A stretch of DNA of 64,000 nucleotides. Source: Centropus unirufus. Taxonomy: Eukaryota; Chordata; Aves; Cuculiformes; Centropidae. Within the stretch, counting starts at the first letter, position 1, and every line of letters begins with the position of its first letter. Positions 59,101 through 64,000 of the stretch are shown in pieces. The translations under genes were made by a program, and so were the position numbers. The stretch lies in contig VYZI01000528.1 of the NCBI GenBank assembly GCA_013397695.1, positions 201,917 through 265,916 of the forward strand, in the 5' to 3' direction. A model generated the notes under the pieces. That model had not been told where the DNA came from and did no database searches. It saw only the letters and a list, made by a program, of their open reading frames with translations.

Positions 59101-62100
59101 ACTTCCAAAAGGTGATCAAAGCCATGAGACAGCTGTGCTTGCACACCATGTGTTTGATCCGGCCAATTGCAGTATCCACGTGCCTGGGCATGAGGAGCAC
59201 AGGAGGGATGAACCCTTATGGGCTCTCCTCAGGACACAGCCAGCACCCACCCAGGCGACAGACACTGCCCTGAGCCACTAGTGAGGATGCAGCACACACA
59301 GACAACCAGATAAATATGACATCGCTCTGCAAGACTGTGGCTCCTGAGAGCAGCAGGTGATGGGGTGGATAGCTGAGGGCTTGGGAGGTGATTTCAGCCC
59401 AACACACAGCTTCTGTGAGACACTGCAGTCACCCTGCCTGCTGCAGCTGCTCGAAAAAGGGTGGAAAATGTCCTTCAGGTAAAGGGCCCCAAGGAAAAAA
59501 AAAATCCATCTAGCTGCTTTCAGGAAAACATTTGAGAAGTACAATATGTTCAGTGTTTTTTTTACCCAAAAAATAACATTAGGAAAAGCTAGAGTCATAG
59601 GGAAAAATATTGTAAATGGTAACTGCCAGATGATAATGGTCATTGTGTAAGGAGAGGCAGAATGAAAGGAGGGACAGAAGTCAGGTTCAGTGAGCATCAT
59701 ATACTCTCCCTCCCTGGAAGCCTGGCATGGACTTTAAGCAAAACCCCCAAATCTGTGACATCTCCTGCGGCATCCATACCCCCTGCAGTGGCACCTCCAG
59801 GCATTCCTGCTGGCAAGCACTGGTCCCCCTTAGCAAACATCCCAGCCATTAATTTCTGCCCACAATTACTTCTTAAGTGCTTGATTTCCCATGGAAAGGG
59901 AGATACATTCCCATCCAGGCACAGGCAGTGAGAGCAACATCTGCAGCAGGAGCAGAGATCTCTTTATGCCACATAAATATCTTTCTTTCCCTGTGAACAG
60001 GCCATTTAGTGACACTTAAAACTACTAAATCTGGGGTTTATGTGGAAATGATTTTAGAGTGCACTGGAAACCCCAGGTTCCTTTTTCAATCTAACAACGT
60101 CTTTAGAAAGCAATTCTTTAAGCCTCCATTTCCAAGACCCTTTTAATCTCTGCAAATTATTGGTAAGAGCTGAATCAAGGCAAACTGCCATCAACTGTGA
60201 TCACAGCACTGTAACTGGGCAATGAGGGACGATCACTGATTATTTAGAAGAAACTATTGCTTTTAGGCAAGCCGCCACAGAAATAAATTAGCATTTATAC
60301 TGGATTATTGAAAAACGCCAAAAAAAAAAAAAAGGAATCAGCCTCTATCTATATGTCAATTGTGTCTTGCCAAGGTCAATATCTTTACTGTAATAGGCAC
60401 AGTCTCAAATAGCAAGAACAACTTATGTGTGGAAATGAGCACCGTACGGCCGAAATATGTCATTATTATCAGAAAGACAAACTGATCTCTGAAATAACAT
60501 CTGCACTCCCACTGCTTTAAATAAAGGTGACCTTCTGGGGAAGGTGTGTAATCAAGCAGCTAGGAAAATAATTCAAAGAAATTAAAATCTAATAGTTTGT
60601 CTTCTTGGTAGGTTCTTTAATATTACTGTCAGCCTTATTGCATTTGTTGTGTCATTTTTTAAAAAAAATCTGATTTAAAACTAGTTTCTTGAAATCTATA
60701 GCTTGATCTCCCTAGGTTGTGGAAGGACACGGTCAATTTTTGGTGGGACTTCTAGGTAATGACTGATTAAGTTGGAAAAACTATACATTCTGAAAATGAG
60801 TATAATTTTAAGGGATTTGGTGGCGAAACATTTGCCACATCAATAAGGTATTTCAGCACATTCTAATGAAATAAAACATCTTAGCTCCAGTTGCTGAAGT
60901 TGAACTGGAACAAGGGGGCGTGTTGGCTTTCTGCTGGAGAAAAACAGCAAAGGGAAAAATCACCTCAGTGCTTCATTTCAACAGAGACGAAATATTTGAA
61001 AGTGGCCAAGCCAAAAGGCTCCGTTTCAGGAAAGTTACAATGACCAACTTAAGAAAGAATGAAAGCCTCAGTTACAATTTTAGTTTTCTATTAAAGAAAA
61101 ATAATCATGCTAGTGGTGTAGGTAAAATTCTGGGGTGTTTACAGCGCAAAACAAACATGAGGAATTTTGTAAGCCGCATTTATTTCAGCTGCCCCCAAGG
61201 CTGCAGTTTCCTTTCGGCTTTGTAAGGAGATGCAGGGAGAAGCAGCCTCTGACCCCAGGGAATCGGGGCAAAGTCTCTGGAGGAGCCAGCAGGCAGGAGA
61301 CTGAGTCAGTCCCTGCTGTGTCCCTAGGGACAGACCCTAAGAGCGCAGCGCAGCCCCATCACTGGTGAAACACCCACCTCCCTCCTCATCCCAGGAGTTT
61401 GGCCGTGGCTGTTTTGTTCAGGGTCATTTTCCTATGGGCTCACTCTTCCTGGGCTGCTCTCCTTCTGGGCAGACCCGTTGTATTTCACCCTTTGTGCATG
61501 AGGTCCCCAGTGAAACACTGCAGTGCATAAGCAGAGGCCACAGGTGCTGGACCCCTGCCCATCACTTGAGTCCTTACAGACCACCTTGTTTGTGCCAGAT
61601 CCTGCAGACCTGCCAGGCTCACATGTGTGGGGTCAGTCCTGGTCATCCCTTCACCTAATTTCTCTCTAGTTCGTTACCAGAGCAGCACTGAGACCTCAGT
61701 GAGATCTTAAACCTCCTCCCTGCCACGGTAGTTTACAGCAAATTGTTCCCAGGACACCGGGGGACACCTCTCCTCCCCAGAGAGGAGCAGGAATACCACT
61801 CTACCGTTCCTGGCCAATTTCCATCCATCCACCTCCCAGGGGTCTGACCTGTATGCAGAAGGGGCTCCTGTGACCCTTTGATTTGCCAAGCCACAGGGCT
61901 ATTTCCCCACAAGGCTGGTAGGGGTCCCATTCCCCCTTCCTGCCTGTATGGGGGCCTCAAGCCCGATCCCCATCTGCTGGGGTGATGCCACCTGCCTTGT
62001 AAACAAATGCCTTGACCTCTAGGTCTGACAAGAACAGTTTTCAGCAGCTCCAAAACAAACAGAAAACTCTTCTCAGGAACAAAAAAAAAAAAAAAAACCC

Positions 62101-62760
62101 CAAAAAATCCAAATTCAAGTATAATATCAGCCTTTTGAGGAAGACTCTGGCAAATTAAAAGCTGAGCTCAGATGATGCTCAGCATCACGGAGTGCGGCAC
62201 AGCTGGGGGCTGAAAATGCTCGGGCTGGGGGACACGGGCAGCAGGGTCTCTGCTGCAGGGCCCTGTCTCATAGGGTGAGTAGGCAGAGCTGTGCCCTCCC
62301 CAGGTCTCACTGCTGGGTCACCTCCAGGCACAGGGACAGAGCACAGCCAGAGGGGTGGCAGCGAGCCCTCCGCGCAGCTCCCAGGCAGCTATAGAGGGGG
62401 ATTTAAATTGTTTTGTGAAGCGGGGAGGGGGAAAAAAGTGTAGGAAAAAATAATATCGCTGCCAGGAATTGTGCCCGAACTGTGGGAGAAGTGCAACAGG
62501 ATAAAGTGTTGCAGGCAAAATTGCAGGGAGTCAGAGTTTCCGAGCGAGGAACAGCAGGAAGAGCAGTAGCGCATGCAGAGGTCTGAGTGTGCTTAACATA
62601 ATGTGCCCCGCACCGGGGGTCTTCAGAGTTTCAGGGGGGAAGCATAGACTTTAAGAAGCAGAACTGTCCTCTCTGATTTCTTAGCCTTTATATTTCTTTA
62701 ATAATCATCCCAGTGCTGGAGGTGCTTTGTCTAACAGCCAAACAACATCACAGGGGTCAG
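59101..62760. other. AT-rich unique sequence, no gene recognised
   Basis: 59.9-61.2 kb is AT-rich, repeat-free, and in places keeps CpGs (GAGCACCGTACGGCCGAAATATG at about 60440), suggesting conserved noncoding DNA. A runs occur at 60320 and 62081-62097. No coding sequence is recognised. Confidence 0.45.
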
Positions 62761-63795
62761 GGAAAGGGTGAGGTTTGAAGAGGAAAAGTGATGGGAAGGG
62801 TCTGGTCCCAAAGCGTGGGACATCCCTGTCTCCCCAAAATGAGGACGCGTTTACAGCGTTTGTGCGGGATCAGCTCGCTGCTGCGGAGCTCGCCCGGGCA
62901 CGCACACAGCGGGGCGGGGGGCAGGTGTCCGCGCAGAGATGCGTGGAGCTCTGGCCACCGCCCGCAGATCGGCACCGCCTGGCTGCCCCGTTGCAGAGCG
63001 AGCAGGGACCTCCAGCTGCATCCCTCCCACCCCGTCCCGGAACGGGGACCGCCTCCTGCATCCCCCTGGAGCGGGCAAGCGCCCGGCCCGCCCCCTCCCT
63101 GCACGGCCCCGACACAGCCCGGGGGCAAGGGGGAAGTTTGGCCGCGGGGTGCTATTGCGCCCCATCCTCTCAGCGCCCTCCCAGCTCCCTCCTGCCCGCC
63201 GGGAGCGGGAGGGAACGGGCAGGAGGAGCCCCAGCCGCTGCCCCCCGACGGGCGCCCGCTCCCGCCGAAGGAACCCACACGTCCCCGGGAAGCGCGTCCC
63301 GCGTCCGCTCCATCCCACAGCCGAGGGCAGGGACAGCCCCGAGGGAGCATTTCGTTGTCGCAAAACCAACGAACAACGACTGAAATCCCGAGCCCAAATC
63401 AAACCGCGAACGAAACATCATCCCTGAAAAGGCGTCCGGCGCTGCGCAGGTCCCCGCGCGGGTGCGCGTCCCAGCGGGAGCGGGGACAGGGAGCGGCGGC
63501 CCTGAGGCCCCATCCCGCCGCTTCGAGGAGCCGGAGCCATCCCGGTATCTTCCTCTGGCTCGGAGACACCCACTCCGCGGGAACTAGGAGGGGAGAGGGA
63601 TTTCCTCGGGGAGCGGTGACCCTGAGGCTCCGTCCCACTGCCCCGACGGGCCGGGGCCGGTCCCGCTGCCTTTCCCCGGCTCGGGCCCGGGAGAGACAAG
63701 CCAGGAGAGGGATTTTCCCGGCTGCTGCCGTCGTGTCCGCGCCGTCGGGATGGGGTTCTCGCTGCCCCGGAGGCGTTTTATTTTGGGACGGGAAT

Positions 63796-63831
63796 ACACA
63801 CACACACACACACACACACGCACGCACGCAC
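63796..63831. repeat. (CA)n microsatellite grading into (CACG)n
   Basis: Alternating ACAC from 63796 changes to CGCACGCACG by 63819-63831. The interruption by CpG-containing units is visible directly. It lies in the right-edge CpG island and is a Z-DNA-prone purine/pyrimidine alternation. Confidence 0.9.
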
Positions 63832-63903
63832 GGCGGTGCGGTCCGCGCCTCCCGCCCGCCCCGAGCAGCGCCCCGCGCGGGGGGGGAGCGCGGCGGTACT
63901 TAC

Positions 63904-64000
63904 GGGCAAGGACCGCGGGGCTCTGCCTGGGCCAGGGCAGCTCGGATCCGCTCCGGCTCTGCCCCGGGGCGGCCGGGCTTAAGAGCCGTCCGGCGGGCGC
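63904..64000 (-). other. Possible exon end with GTAAGT donor on the - strand
   Basis: On the - strand, ...TTGCCC is followed by GTAAGT (63903 down to 63898), a consensus splice donor, in a CpG island. This would fit a noncoding first exon of a transcript running leftwards from beyond the window edge. It is a single signal; no acceptor was identified in the 33 kb to the left. Confidence 0.3.

Larger units (their letters stand above)
62800..64000. promoter_or_regulatory. CpG island at the right edge, cut by the window end
   Basis: GC content and CpG frequency rise abruptly at about 62.8 kb and persist to the window end. Several overlapping frames (up to 202 codons) cross it on both strands with R/P/A/G bias and no recognised domain. 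The island probably belongs to a gene or transcript starting at or beyond 64.0 kb. NKX2-4 normally lies downstream of NKX2-2 in the same orientation, so it is a candidate, but none of its coding sequence is visible. Confidence 0.65.

Noticed and set aside
62775..63427. 202- and 162-codon frames in the right-edge CpG island as a gene
   Set aside because: Several frames on both strands are open at once. The first residues look plausible, but the rest is Arg/Pro/Ala/Gly-rich with no domain. No NKX2-4 sequence is present.
1..64000. CRISPR arrays, operons, tRNA or rRNA genes
   Set aside because: None were seen. Introns, CpG islands and CR1 repeats show this is vertebrate DNA, where bacterial features do not apply.

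Overview
The window is vertebrate nuclear DNA, most likely from a bird. Its only recognisable interspersed repeats are CR1 LINE fragments with the usual 3' end (ATTCTATGA-type termini); no SINE, Alu, L1 or endogenous retrovirus was recognised. CR1 also occurs in other reptiles, so 'bird' is an inference. A 5-N assembly gap lies at 13223-13227.

One gene is certain: NKX2-2, an NK2-class homeobox transcription factor, on the + strand. Its two coding exons are 29095-29353 and 29661-30220, separated by a 307-bp GT-AG intron, giving 272 residues. It has the N-terminal TN motif, a homeodomain with the NK2-specific Tyr54, the NK2-specific domain, and a 3' UTR ending in a cluster of AATAAA signals near 30.6 kb.

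Layout. 1-21 kb is moderately AT-rich flank with one CR1 fragment, an isolated CpG-rich patch at 6.8-7.2 kb, several stretches that look like conserved noncoding elements, and one unexplained protein-like open frame at 16.6-17.1 kb (- strand). 21.7-35 kb is a GC- and CpG-rich domain around NKX2-2. It holds a possible alternative noncoding first exon (donor at 22263), a paired CRE element (25.8 kb), a block with a perfect GLI site (26.7-26.9 kb) about 2.2 kb upstream of the start codon, and a possible 5' UTR splice acceptor (28570). 35-59 kb is gene-poor and carries nearly all the CR1 copies. 60-62 kb is unique AT-rich sequence. 62.8-64.0 kb is a new CpG island with a consensus splice donor on the - strand, probably the promoter region of a neighbouring gene or transcript outside the window.

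How it fits together. NKX2-2 is a Sonic hedgehog target in the ventral neural tube and is also needed in pancreatic endocrine cells. The upstream GLI/SOX/TCF-type motifs and the repeat-free 32 kb around the gene fit a developmental regulator embedded in long-range control DNA. In other vertebrates the neighbours are PAX1 (upstream) and NKX2-4 (downstream); neither coding sequence is present here, but the CpG island at the right edge lies on the side where NKX2-4 would be expected. Conservation claims are inferred from base composition and motif content, because no alignment could be run.
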